From Ahrensia sp. (GTDB taxonomy: Bacteria; Pseudomonadota; Alphaproteobacteria; Rhizobiales; Rhizobiaceae), in assembly GCA_003233475.1 (NCBI GenBank), contig QILU01000072.1, positions 1 through 25,812 on the forward strand: 25,812 bases of DNA, written 5' to 3'. The first letter of the stretch is position 1, and every line of letters begins with the position of its first letter. A model generated the notes under the pieces. It was not told the origin of the DNA. It saw only the letters and a list, made by a program, of their open reading frames with translations, and ran no database searches. The position numbers and the translations under genes are program-made. Below are positions 7,978 through 14,571 of the stretch, one piece after another.

Positions 7978-8817
7978 ATGAAATTTACCGGAACAAAATC
8001 CTACGTAGCAGGGCAAGATTTAACCACGGCGGTAAACGCGGCCATTACTTTGGAGCGTCCGCTTTTGGTGAAGGGGGAGCCGGGGACAGGCAAGACTGAA
8101 CTGGCCAAACAAATCTCCCAATCCCTTGGCCTGCAAATGCTGGAATGGAACATAAAATCCACCACCAAAGCCCAACAGGGGCTGTATGAATATGACGCCG
8201 TATCGCGGCTGCGCGACAGCCAGTTGGGGGATAAAAAAGTCGAAGACATTCGTAATTACATCAAAAAGGGTAAGCTTTGGGAAGCGTTTGAGGCGGATGA
8301 GAAAATTGTGCTGCTGATTGATGAGGTTGACAAAGCCGATATCGAATTTCCCAACGACTTACTGCAAGAACTCGATAAAATGGAGTTCTATTGTTACGAG
8401 TTGGACAAGACCGTGAAAGCCAAACACCGCCCGATTATCATCATCACTTCCAACAACGAAAAAGAGCTGCCGGACGCCTTTCTGCGGCGCTGCTTTTTCC
8501 ACTATATAGCGTTCCCCGAAGCTGATGTGTTGAACCAGATTGTTGAGGTTCACTACCCCGGCATCAAAAAACGGCTGGTGGCCGAGGCGCTGAAACAATT
8601 CTATGAAGTGCGCGAAACCCCGGGCCTAAAAAAGAAGCCCTCGACTTCAGAGGCACTCGACTGGATCCGCCTGCTGGTGGCCGATGATGTTGACCCGCAG
8701 ACCCTTAGAGACAAAGCCAAAAACGCCCTACCAAAACTGCACGGGGCATTGTTGAAGAACGAGCAGGACGTGCACTTGTTTGAGCGGCTGGCGTTTATGG
8801 CGCGGAGGAACGGGTGA
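7978..8817 (+). CDS. MoxR-family AAA+ ATPase
   Basis: 279-aa chaperone-like ATPase. Walker A GEPGTGKT is at 33-40, Walker B VLLIDEVDKAD at 111-121, followed by sensor-1 'IIITSNNEKELPDAFLRRC' with paired arginines and a helical C-terminal lid. MoxR proteins generally work with a VWA-domain partner in metal-cofactor or complex assembly. CoxD/CoxE in carbon monoxide dehydrogenase maturation is one example. The likely partner here is the VWA gene at 10933, now separated by about 2.1 kb that holds a toxin-antitoxin pair, an orphan and metA. The substrate is unknown. No Cox structural genes are visible, so I do not use a cox symbol. Confidence 0.9.
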   Translation: MKFTGTKSYVAGQDLTTAVNAAITLERPLLVKGEPGTGKTELAKQISQSLGLQMLEWNIKSTTKAQQGLYEYDAVSRLRDSQLGDKKVEDIRNYIKKGKLWEAFEADEKIVLLIDEVDKADIEFPNDLLQELDKMEFYCYELDKTVKAKHRPIIIITSNNEKELPDAFLRRCFFHYIAFPEADVLNQIVEVHYPGIKKRLVAEALKQFYEVRETPGLKKKPSTSEALDWIRLLVADDVDPQTLRDKAKNALPKLHGALLKNEQDVHLFERLAFMARRNG

Positions 8818-8823
8818 GGGGGG

Positions 8824-8859
8824 ATGATAATAGTATGACTTGCATCATACTATTATCAT
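8824..8859. promoter_or_regulatory. Perfect 15-bp inverted repeat, likely operator of the parDE module
   Basis: ATGATAATAGTATGA (8824-8838) and TCATACTATTATCAT (8845-8859) are exact reverse complements separated by CTTGCA. The repeat lies 30-65 nt upstream of the antitoxin start and overlaps AT-rich promoter-like sequence. ParD-type antitoxins usually bind such palindromes and repress their own operon. A terminator for the MoxR gene is less likely because no T-run follows. Confidence 0.65.
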
Positions 8860-8888
8860 ATGCTAAGTTGTCTTAAAGGAGAATTCAA

Positions 8889-9146
8889 ATGGCGATGATG
8901 CGTAAGACAATTACCATTCCAGAGCCGATGGAAGATTGGGTGAAAACCCAAGTAAACAGCGGTCGATATGGAAATGACAGCGAATATTTTCGCGACCTTA
9001 TCAGGCGTGACCAAGATCGTAATCTTGCAGAGCGGGAATTACGCACACTAATTGATGAGGGATTAGATAGTGGAATTAGCAAGAGCTCCGTTTCTGATAT
9101 AATGAAACAGGTTGAGGTAAAACTGCGACGAGATGGGAAGTTGTAA
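8889..9146 (+). CDS. ParD-like type II antitoxin
   Basis: 85-aa ribbon-helix-helix protein. The N-terminus 'RKTITIPEPMEDWVKTQVNSGRYGNDSEYFRDLIRRDQ' is the ParD/CC2985-type DNA-binding fold and dimer region. The charged C-terminal part (about 45-85) should wrap the toxin. AGGAG (8877-8881) lies 7 nt upstream of ATG 8889, a strong ribosome-binding site. The gene overlaps the toxin by 14 nt, the usual antitoxin-first order with translational coupling. The perfect palindrome upstream fits autoregulation. Base composition is AT-richer than the flanking MoxR and metA genes, which suggests acquisition. Confidence 0.9.
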   Translation: MAMMRKTITIPEPMEDWVKTQVNSGRYGNDSEYFRDLIRRDQDRNLAERELRTLIDEGLDSGISKSSVSDIMKQVEVKLRRDGKL

Positions 9147-9423
9147 ACTTACACACAAAGCCAAAAGTGAGATTGAAGGAATATACGAATATTCAATTTT
9201 GAATTTCGGCTGGGCGACAGCAAAGGACTATATTTCCAGTTTGGAAGAAAAGTTTCAAGTTCTCGCGGATAACCAGTCCTGGGGGAATGATTATTCTTTC
9301 ATCAAGGCGGGTCTACGTCGTTACGAACACCGCTCCCATTCAATTTATTATCAACTTCGAGGGAAAAATATCGTGATCGTGAGAGTTCTCGGAAACAGGC
9401 AAGACCCTGCTTGGCATTTTTGA
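9133..9423 (+). CDS. ParE/RelE-family type II toxin
   Basis: 96-aa small basic protein with the ParE pattern: an N-terminal 'LTHKAKSEIEGIYEYSILNFGWATAKDYISSLEEKFQVLADN' helical hairpin, then 'GLRRYEHRSHSIYYQLRGKNIVIVRVLGNRQDP' beta strands. ParE members poison DNA gyrase and RelE members cleave mRNA. The 'YEHRSHSIYY' strand and C-terminal 'ILGNRQDP'-like end favour ParE. The ATG at 9133 lies inside the end of the antitoxin gene, so the pair is coupled. The frame is intact and full length, so the toxin is probably functional. Confidence 0.88.
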   Translation: MGSCKLTHKAKSEIEGIYEYSILNFGWATAKDYISSLEEKFQVLADNQSWGNDYSFIKAGLRRYEHRSHSIYYQLRGKNIVIVRVLGNRQDPAWHF

Positions 9424-9442
9424 GTATGGGAAGGCATTCTAG

Positions 9443-9802
9443 ATGAACAATATTGGTATTATAGAGTTGCTTACAGCATTCGGATTAGGTTCTATCGTTA
9501 CCGCTATGATTCAATCATGGCTAGGTAATAGGGTTGAAAAACGCAACCGTTCATTTGGAGAGCGTAAAGCTGCATATGTAGGTTTATTAGAGGCGTATCA
9601 CCGGGCTGCTGTTGAAGGTACTGATGAGGCAGCGAAGGAGTTTGCATATTGGCAAATGCGCTGCGATCTCGTGGCTCCAAAGGAGGTGAGGCACGCAATC
9701 CAGCAAGTAATTGATACCAATGATAATAAACCAATGAGACAAAAAGCTCATACAGCTTTGAAAACTGCATTACGAAATGATTTAGATATTGGGATCGACT
9801 AA
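9443..9802 (+). CDS. Small membrane-anchored protein of unknown function
   Basis: 119-aa protein I do not recognise. It has one N-terminal hydrophobic helix (about residues 4-26, 'IGIIELLTAFGLGSIVTAMIQ'), then a positively charged 'NRVEKRNRSFGERK' and a soluble helical domain 'AAYVGLLEAYHRAAVEGTDEAAKEFAYWQMRCDL'. A GGGAAGG ribosome-binding sequence (9428-9434) precedes the ATG. It starts 19 nt after the toxin stop and shares its AT-rich composition, so it is probably cargo of the same acquired patch. Whether it takes part in the toxin-antitoxin function is unknown. Confidence 0.65.
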   Translation: MNNIGIIELLTAFGLGSIVTAMIQSWLGNRVEKRNRSFGERKAAYVGLLEAYHRAAVEGTDEAAKEFAYWQMRCDLVAPKEVRHAIQQVIDTNDNKPMRQKAHTALKTALRNDLDIGID

Positions 9803-9839
9803 ACCCCCATTGACCCAACCCCCTCACCCTCCTACATTC

Positions 9840-9912
9840 TCCTCGTGGTGATTTGGCCGGTCGGCTTGCAGCCACATTAGGGTTTTTATGCTCTAAAGAA
9901 ATTGCTAAAGGG
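9840..9912 (+). ncRNA. SAM-II riboswitch (metA leader)
   Basis: The leader carries the SAM-II consensus: TCGTGGTGATTTGG (9843-9856), CCGGTCGGCTTGCAGCCAC, an A/T-rich linker, and the 3' pseudoknot strand GCTAAAG (9904-9910). SAM-II aptamers bind S-adenosylmethionine and repress methionine synthesis genes in alphaproteobacteria. It lies about 95 nt upstream of metA, the expected target, which makes the call firm. Confidence 0.93.
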
Positions 9913-9950
9913 CCGCTGTTGGGTGCAGAAAATTATGAAGCCCGATGTCG

Positions 9951-9982
9951 AACCGGTCGCGATTTCGCTGCCGGTTTTTTTT
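9951..9982 (+). terminator. Intrinsic terminator between SAM-II aptamer and metA
   Basis: AACCGG (9951-9956) pairs with CCGGTT (9971-9976) and a T-run extends to 9982, just before the metA ribosome-binding site. The apical part TCGCGATTTCGCTG can add GCGA/TCGC-type pairs. It suggests that SAM binding stops transcription. The aptamer segment CCGGT (9857-9861) could pair with ACCGG (9952-9956) as an antiterminator; this is an inference not tested by folding. Confidence 0.72.
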
Positions 9983-10004
9983 GTATTCATAATTGAGGTT
10001 ACCC

Positions 10005-10922
10005 ATGCCTATTCGCATTCCCAACAAACTCCCCGCCCGCGCCACGCTTGAGGCTGAGGGGGTGATGGTGATGGATGATAAGGCCGCGGCGCGCCAAGAC
10101 ATTCGCCCGCTGCATATTGGCCTGCTCAACCTGATGCCCGACAAAGTTCGCACGGAAACGCAGATCGCGCGGCTTGTGGGTGCCACCCCCTTGCAGGTGG
10201 AAATGACCCTGGTGCGGATGACGGGCCACAGGAGCAAGAACACCGACGAAGACCATCTGTTGTCGTTTTATAAGAAATGGGAGGAGATCAGGGATCAAAA
10301 ATTTGACGGCTTTATCATTACCGGGGCACCGATCGAGTTACTCGATTTTGAAGACGTGACGTACTGGAACGAGTTACAGGAGATATTTGAGTGGACCCGC
10401 ACCCATGTTCATTCAACTTTTAATATCTGCTGGGGGGCGATGGCGGCGGCCTATCATTTTCACGGCATTCCCAAACATGAATTGAAAGACAAAGCCTTCG
10501 GCGTTTACCGTCACCGCAACCTCAATCCCTCCTCCCCCTATCTCGCCGGCTTTTCGGATGATTTTTCCATCCCCGTTTCCCGATGGACAGAGATGCGCAG
10601 TGAGGATATTAGCCAGCACAAGGGGCTGGAGCTTCTAATGGAAAGCGATGTGACCGGGCCGTGTTTGATTTCGGAGAAAGAAGGCAAGCGGCTCTATATT
10701 TTCAACCATATTGAATATGATTCTTCTTCTTTGAAAGAGGAATATGATCGGGACATTGCGCAGGGAACCGCAATCGAAGTGCCCCATAATTATTACCCTG
10801 CCGACGACTCGACAATGCCCCCGCAAAACCGCTGGCGCAGCCACGCCCATTTGTTATTTGGTAACTGGATCAACCAGATTTACCAGACAACGGAATTTGA
10901 TCGTGATAAAATTGGAAGGTAA
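10005..10922 (+). CDS. metA: Homoserine O-acetyltransferase, MetA family
   Basis: 305-aa enzyme that acylates L-homoserine as the first dedicated step of methionine synthesis. It shows K47 in '[12 protein letters not shown]', the nucleophile C142 in '[13 protein letters not shown]', and H235/E237 in 'FNHIEYD'. Residue 111 is Glu ('GAPIE'). In this family Glu111 goes with acetyl-CoA and Gly111 with succinyl-CoA, so the enzyme is predicted to be acetyl-CoA dependent despite the metA name. The start was set at ATG 10005 with GAGG at 9995-9998; an upstream in-frame TTG (9993) overlaps that ribosome-binding site. It is controlled by the SAM-II riboswitch and followed 10 nt later by the VWA gene. 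Confidence 0.96.
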   Translation: MPIRIPNKLPARATLEAEGVMVMDDKAAARQDIRPLHIGLLNLMPDKVRTETQIARLVGATPLQVEMTLVRMTGHRSKNTDEDHLLSFYKKWEEIRDQKFDGFIITGAPIELLDFEDVTYWNELQEIFEWTRTHVHSTFNICWGAMAAAYHFHGIPKHELKDKAFGVYRHRNLNPSSPYLAGFSDDFSIPVSRWTEMRSEDISQHKGLELLMESDVTGPCLISEKEGKRLYIFNHIEYDSSSLKEEYDRDIAQGTAIEVPHNYYPADDSTMPPQNRWRSHAHLLFGNWINQIYQTTEFDRDKIGR

Positions 10923-10932
10923 AAACTGATCC

Positions 10933-12117
10933 ATGTTCACCAACCTTTTCTACAGCCTGAAACAAGCCAAAGTTCCCATATCCCTGCGAGAATATCTCAC
11001 TCTGCTGGAAGCCATGGAAAAGGGTGTGGCCATGTGGGACGTGGAGGAGTTTTATTTCCTGGCGCGTGCCGTACTGGTTAAGGATGAGCGCAACATTGAT
11101 AAGTTCGATCGGGTGTTTGCCGAAGTGTTCAAAGGGGTGGAAGCGGTTTCCGGTTTAGGGGAAGTGGGCGAACAGGAAATTCCTGAAGAATGGCTTCGCA
11201 AAATGGCGCAGAAACATCTTAATCCTGAAGAGCAAAAAGAAATTGAGGCGTTTGGCGGCTGGGAAAAACTGATGGAAACGCTTCGGGAACGACTTGCCGA
11301 ACAAGAAAAGCGCCACCAGGGCGGTTCAAAATGGATCGGCACGGCCGGCACTTCACCATTTGGCGCCTACGGCTATAATCCGGAAGGGGTGCGCATTGGT
11401 CAAAATGAAAGCCGCCACAATAGAGCGGTGAAGGTTTGGGATAAACGTGCGTTCAAAAATTTTGACGATAACGTCGAGCTCGGCACTCGCAATATTAAGG
11501 TTGCCCTAAAACGCCTACGCCGGTGGGCACGCGAAGGGGAAGCCGATGAATTTGATCTGAACGGCACCATTCGCGCAACAGCCGAAAACGGATATCTGGA
11601 CGTAAAAACCCGGCCCGAACGGCGCAACGCGGTGAAGCTTTTACTGTTTCTCGATGTCGGCGGTTCAATGGATGGTTATATTCGCACGGTCGAAGAATTA
11701 TTCTCGGCAGCGCGGGCAGAATTTAAGCACATGGAATATTTTTACTTCCACAATTGTCTTTATGAAGGCGTGTGGAAAGACAACGCCCGTCGCTATGGAG
11801 AGCAGCGCGACACATGGGATGTTTTGCGCACCTATGGCCCCAGTTATAAATGTATCTTTGTCGGTGATGCGGCCATGAGCCCCTATGAGATTGTCTACCC
11901 CGGCGGCGGTGTGGAACACTGGAACCCTGAAAGCGGCGAGACCTGGCTGCGCCGTGTTACCGATCAATGGCCCTCAACAATCTGGCTCAATCCCGTGCCT
12001 GAAAAAGGCTGGCGCTATACCCAATCCACCGCAATGATAAAACAGATATTCAATGAGCGCATGTACCCACTCACCCTAAGCGGCATTGGTGATGCGATGA
12101 AAGAATTAACGCGTTAG
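10933..12117 (+). CDS. VWA-domain protein, CoxE-like partner of MoxR
   Basis: 394-aa cytoplasmic protein. The N-terminal half (about 1-130) is helical and starts 'MFTNLFYSLKQAKVPISLREYLTLLEAMEKG', characteristic of the family with a CoxE-like VWA. The C-terminal half is a VWA domain whose metal site is DVGGS (241-245), a DxGxS variant of the usual DxSxS that I believe is common in this group. The central part contains 'GTSPFGAYGYNPEGVRIG'. Such proteins pair with MoxR ATPases, and the MoxR gene at 7978 is the likely partner. It sits 10 nt behind metA, so riboswitch control may extend to it. It ends 3 nt before the convergent pentapeptide gene. Confidence 0.88.
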   Translation: MFTNLFYSLKQAKVPISLREYLTLLEAMEKGVAMWDVEEFYFLARAVLVKDERNIDKFDRVFAEVFKGVEAVSGLGEVGEQEIPEEWLRKMAQKHLNPEEQKEIEAFGGWEKLMETLRERLAEQEKRHQGGSKWIGTAGTSPFGAYGYNPEGVRIGQNESRHNRAVKVWDKRAFKNFDDNVELGTRNIKVALKRLRRWAREGEADEFDLNGTIRATAENGYLDVKTRPERRNAVKLLLFLDVGGSMDGYIRTVEELFSAARAEFKHMEYFYFHNCLYEGVWKDNARRYGEQRDTWDVLRTYGPSYKCIFVGDAAMSPYEIVYPGGGVEHWNPESGETWLRRVTDQWPSTIWLNPVPEKGWRYTQSTAMIKQIFNERMYPLTLSGIGDAMKELTR

Positions 12118-12120
12118 AGA

Positions 12121-12825
12121 CTATTCATTCCCGTTGCATGGCCAATTGGATGGTCTGCTAAGTCCGGAAGGGAGAATGGTTTTATCATCTCCGCAGGCGA
12201 GTTCGAGTTGATCCTGTTGTAAATTTTGCACCTTGGATAAATCCACCCCTTCAAAACGTGCCAGATAAACCCAACTTGTTTTAAGATCCAAACCATCAAT
12301 TTCCGCTCCGGTAAAATCAGCTCTCGAAAGATTGGCGAAACTCATATCAACATTGGTTATGGTTGCTCCCTTAAAGAGGGAGCGGCTAAATTCTGATTTG
12401 CTGAAATTGGTATTATTGAGTGTTGCCCTTGAAAAATCAGCCCGAAGCATTTCCGCTTTGGTAAAATTCGCATCACTAAGATCGGCATTGACGAAGGATA
12501 TCCGTTGGGCCTCAATCTTTGATAAATTTGCACCTTTCAAAGAGGAGTTAGAAAGATTTGTCCTGGCTAAAAGGGCTTTCTCCAGAACAGCATTATCTAG
12601 CTTAACATTTCGCATGTCGTTACCGATAAGGTCTGTTTTTCGTAAATTCGCTCCGGTAAAATCCGTGCCACTCAATATCAAATTGCGTTTCCTGCAACCA
12701 CTCCAATCTACGCCTACTCCAGCATCATCCTCGCATCCAGCACTTGCCGGGACAGGCATAAGAAGCGCGATAATAAATATCGGGTAAATCATTTTAGCAA
12801 GAAATTTTCTAACGGTTTGACCCAT
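12121..12825 (-). CDS. Secreted pentapeptide-repeat protein
   Basis: 234-aa exported protein. Residues 1-30 are a signal peptide (basic start, 'FIIALLMPVPASA'). About 25 pentapeptide units of the A(D/N)LXX type follow ('GANLRKTDL', 'NADLSDANFTKAEM', 'FANLSRADFTGAEI'), which fold as a right-handed quadrilateral beta-helix. The C-terminus 'QLELACGDDKTILPSGLSRPSNWP' is a tail often seen after such repeats in alphaproteobacteria. GGAG (12835-12832) fits ATG 12825 best. ATG 12828 and a GTG at 12837, which abuts the cyclase stop codon, are alternatives. It is the last gene of the minus-strand cyclase operon. The function is unknown; a structural or binding role in the periplasm is plausible. Confidence 0.85.
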   Translation of the reverse strand: MGQTVRKFLAKMIYPIFIIALLMPVPASAGCEDDAGVGVDWSGCRKRNLILSGTDFTGANLRKTDLIGNDMRNVKLDNAVLEKALLARTNLSNSSLKGANLSKIEAQRISFVNADLSDANFTKAEMLRADFSRATLNNTNFSKSEFSRSLFKGATITNVDMSFANLSRADFTGAEIDGLDLKTSWVYLARFEGVDLSKVQNLQQDQLELACGDDKTILPSGLSRPSNWPCNGNE

Positions 12826-12837
12826 CATTTGCTCCAC

Positions 12838-14571
12838 TTATTTTGGCTGTTGGATAGTTGTTTTTTGAATTGATGTGATGTCTTGAAAAGCATGAACCCG
12901 TAATTTGTTCTTTTTACCACGTACATTAATTAATTTTCTTGTCGCAGCAGGAGCAGAGAACCCTGCAAGCTCCATCGTGTTTTGGGAGAGGCAAATGACA
13001 CAGGATAGTGCTTTCGTTGCAGCCTCCAGTCGGCTTGCCGTATTGACCGTATCTCCGATAGCAGTCAAACCGCGAGAAGATCCAAAACCCATCTCCCCCA
13101 AAATTACGGGGCCGGAGTGGACACCGATACCTATCCGTAAGGGGCTCTCCAAATCATCAGCTAATTTAGTATTGAGCTTTTCAAGAGCAATTATCATGGC
13201 TCCAGCGGCTTCAATTGCATTTCGTGCTCCCTCTTTTGGCGAGCCTTCAATTCCAAACAGAGCCATAAACCCATCGCCCAAAAATTTATCAATGCGCCCG
13301 TTGTGGCTTTCCACCTCGGTACCCATGACTTTTGAGAATTGATTAATAAGATAAACAACATCAAAGGGCAGGCGAGATTCAGCCGTGCGGGTGAAATCAC
13401 GCAGATCGGCAAACATTATTGTTGCTACTTTTTCACTTCCTGTCGCAAAGGTTTCAATATTCACCGCTTTTTCTACCGACGCATCAGAAGGTAGCAGCCT
13501 GATTATTCTAAGGTCATTTAGCGGATATAACTGGCAGGCGAGACGGACATCTTCAGGGGCTTGAATCCTTCGTAACACCATAGTTTCAGCATCATTAGCG
13601 ACTCCAATATTTTTCATTGAAGATAAAATTCTTACCCGGCAGGTTGAACATCTGCCCCGCCCCCCGCAAACACTGGCATGGGGCACTCTGCCGAGTTTAC
13701 TCATTTCCAACAGCGAAGCCCCCACCGGTTGTTTGATAGTCGGCCCATCCAAATAGTCGATGGTTATGTTTTGATCTCTTTTGCGCAGCAGCGCACGGAT
13801 CAGGCGAGCAATGATAACACTGCCGATAAGGGCAGCAAGAACATAACGCAAAGCACCTGTATCACGGGCAATCCATCCCCACACCGCATCATCCGTGAGA
13901 TTGAGAGTTTCATAGTAATTCCCCATGAACTCTCCATCTTTCGCCAGAGGTATAATTCCGCGGCCAGCGAAGTAATATCCAGCCAATGAAAGGCTGGGTA
14001 TGAGAGTGGAGAGCACGAGAAAAAATTCATAGTGCAGATTATTATACCAGCTTTTCACCTTCATCCACATATGAAGACCAATGCAGCCATGAACCCATGC
14101 AGCGATCAAACCCGCCGCATTCAACCATCCAAAGAAGGGAGAAGAGACAAAAGTTGAAAGCAGAATATAGGTGTAGGTGTCATTAATCCCATAGCGTTCA
14201 AACGCATAGCGTGTGCCCATGACGTGGCCAACCAGCAGAAAGGGAATGAGCAGGCCAAGTAGTAATTGTGCCCATTCGCTTATCGGCATGGAAAGACTGC
14301 GCCGTTGATAGAAACGGATTAAAGAAGAGCTTATATGGGCTGCAAGTGCCCCGTAGAGAACAATGCTCATGGGTGGGAAACGCCAAAAAAATTTGATGCC
14401 TTTATTGATGCTTTCCATAACCTCCAGCGAAATCAAACCCATTGAATGATTGAAGAAATGCAGCAAGACATAAAAGAATAAAATAAAGCCGGAAACAATC
14501 CGAACCTGGGTCAGCTTGGCCTGATATGAATGCGTACTCTTTCCGGTTTGTTTTGATGGTTGAAGATTCAT
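12838..14571 (-). CDS. Class III adenylate cyclase with cytochrome-type membrane anchor and [2Fe-2S] ferredoxin domain
   Basis: 577-aa three-part protein. Residues 20-260 hold about six membrane helices with spaced histidines (H38, H42, H79, H115, H161, H167), resembling the haem-b anchor of succinate dehydrogenase/fumarate reductase. Residues 265-360 form a plant-type ferredoxin domain with cysteines C302, C308, C311 and C346 (CX5CX2C...C), enough for one [2Fe-2S] cluster. Residues 380-540 are the cyclase domain: metal ligands D389 and D433, adenine-specifying K429 and D507, and N510 and R514 for the transition state. All are present, so ATP to cAMP is predicted. A redox or quinone signal is the likely input. 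Its start overlaps the upstream cyclase stop by 4 nt (ATGA). Confidence 0.93.
   Translation of the reverse strand: MNLQPSKQTGKSTHSYQAKLTQVRIVSGFILFFYVLLHFFNHSMGLISLEVMESINKGIKFFWRFPPMSIVLYGALAAHISSSLIRFYQRRSLSMPISEWAQLLLGLLIPFLLVGHVMGTRYAFERYGINDTYTYILLSTFVSSPFFGWLNAAGLIAAWVHGCIGLHMWMKVKSWYNNLHYEFFLVLSTLIPSLSLAGYYFAGRGIIPLAKDGEFMGNYYETLNLTDDAVWGWIARDTGALRYVLAALIGSVIIARLIRALLRKRDQNITIDYLDGPTIKQPVGASLLEMSKLGRVPHASVCGGRGRCSTCRVRILSSMKNIGVANDAETMVLRRIQAPEDVRLACQLYPLNDLRIIRLLPSDASVEKAVNIETFATGSEKVATIMFADLRDFTRTAESRLPFDVVYLINQFSKVMGTEVESHNGRIDKFLGDGFMALFGIEGSPKEGARNAIEAAGAMIIALEKLNTKLADDLESPLRIGIGVHSGPVILGEMGFGSSRGLTAIGDTVNTASRLEAATKALSCVICLSQNTMELAGFSAPAATRKLINVRGKKNKLRVHAFQDITSIQKTTIQQPK

Noticed and set aside
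11280..11400. CobT-type cobaltochelatase as identity of the VWA gene
   Set aside because: The N-terminus and DVGGS metal site match the CoxE-like VWA group and no other cobalamin genes are nearby.
12332..12787. Plus-strand frame opposite the pentapeptide gene
   Set aside because: The repeated Leu/Ala pattern is the mirror of the pentapeptide repeats.
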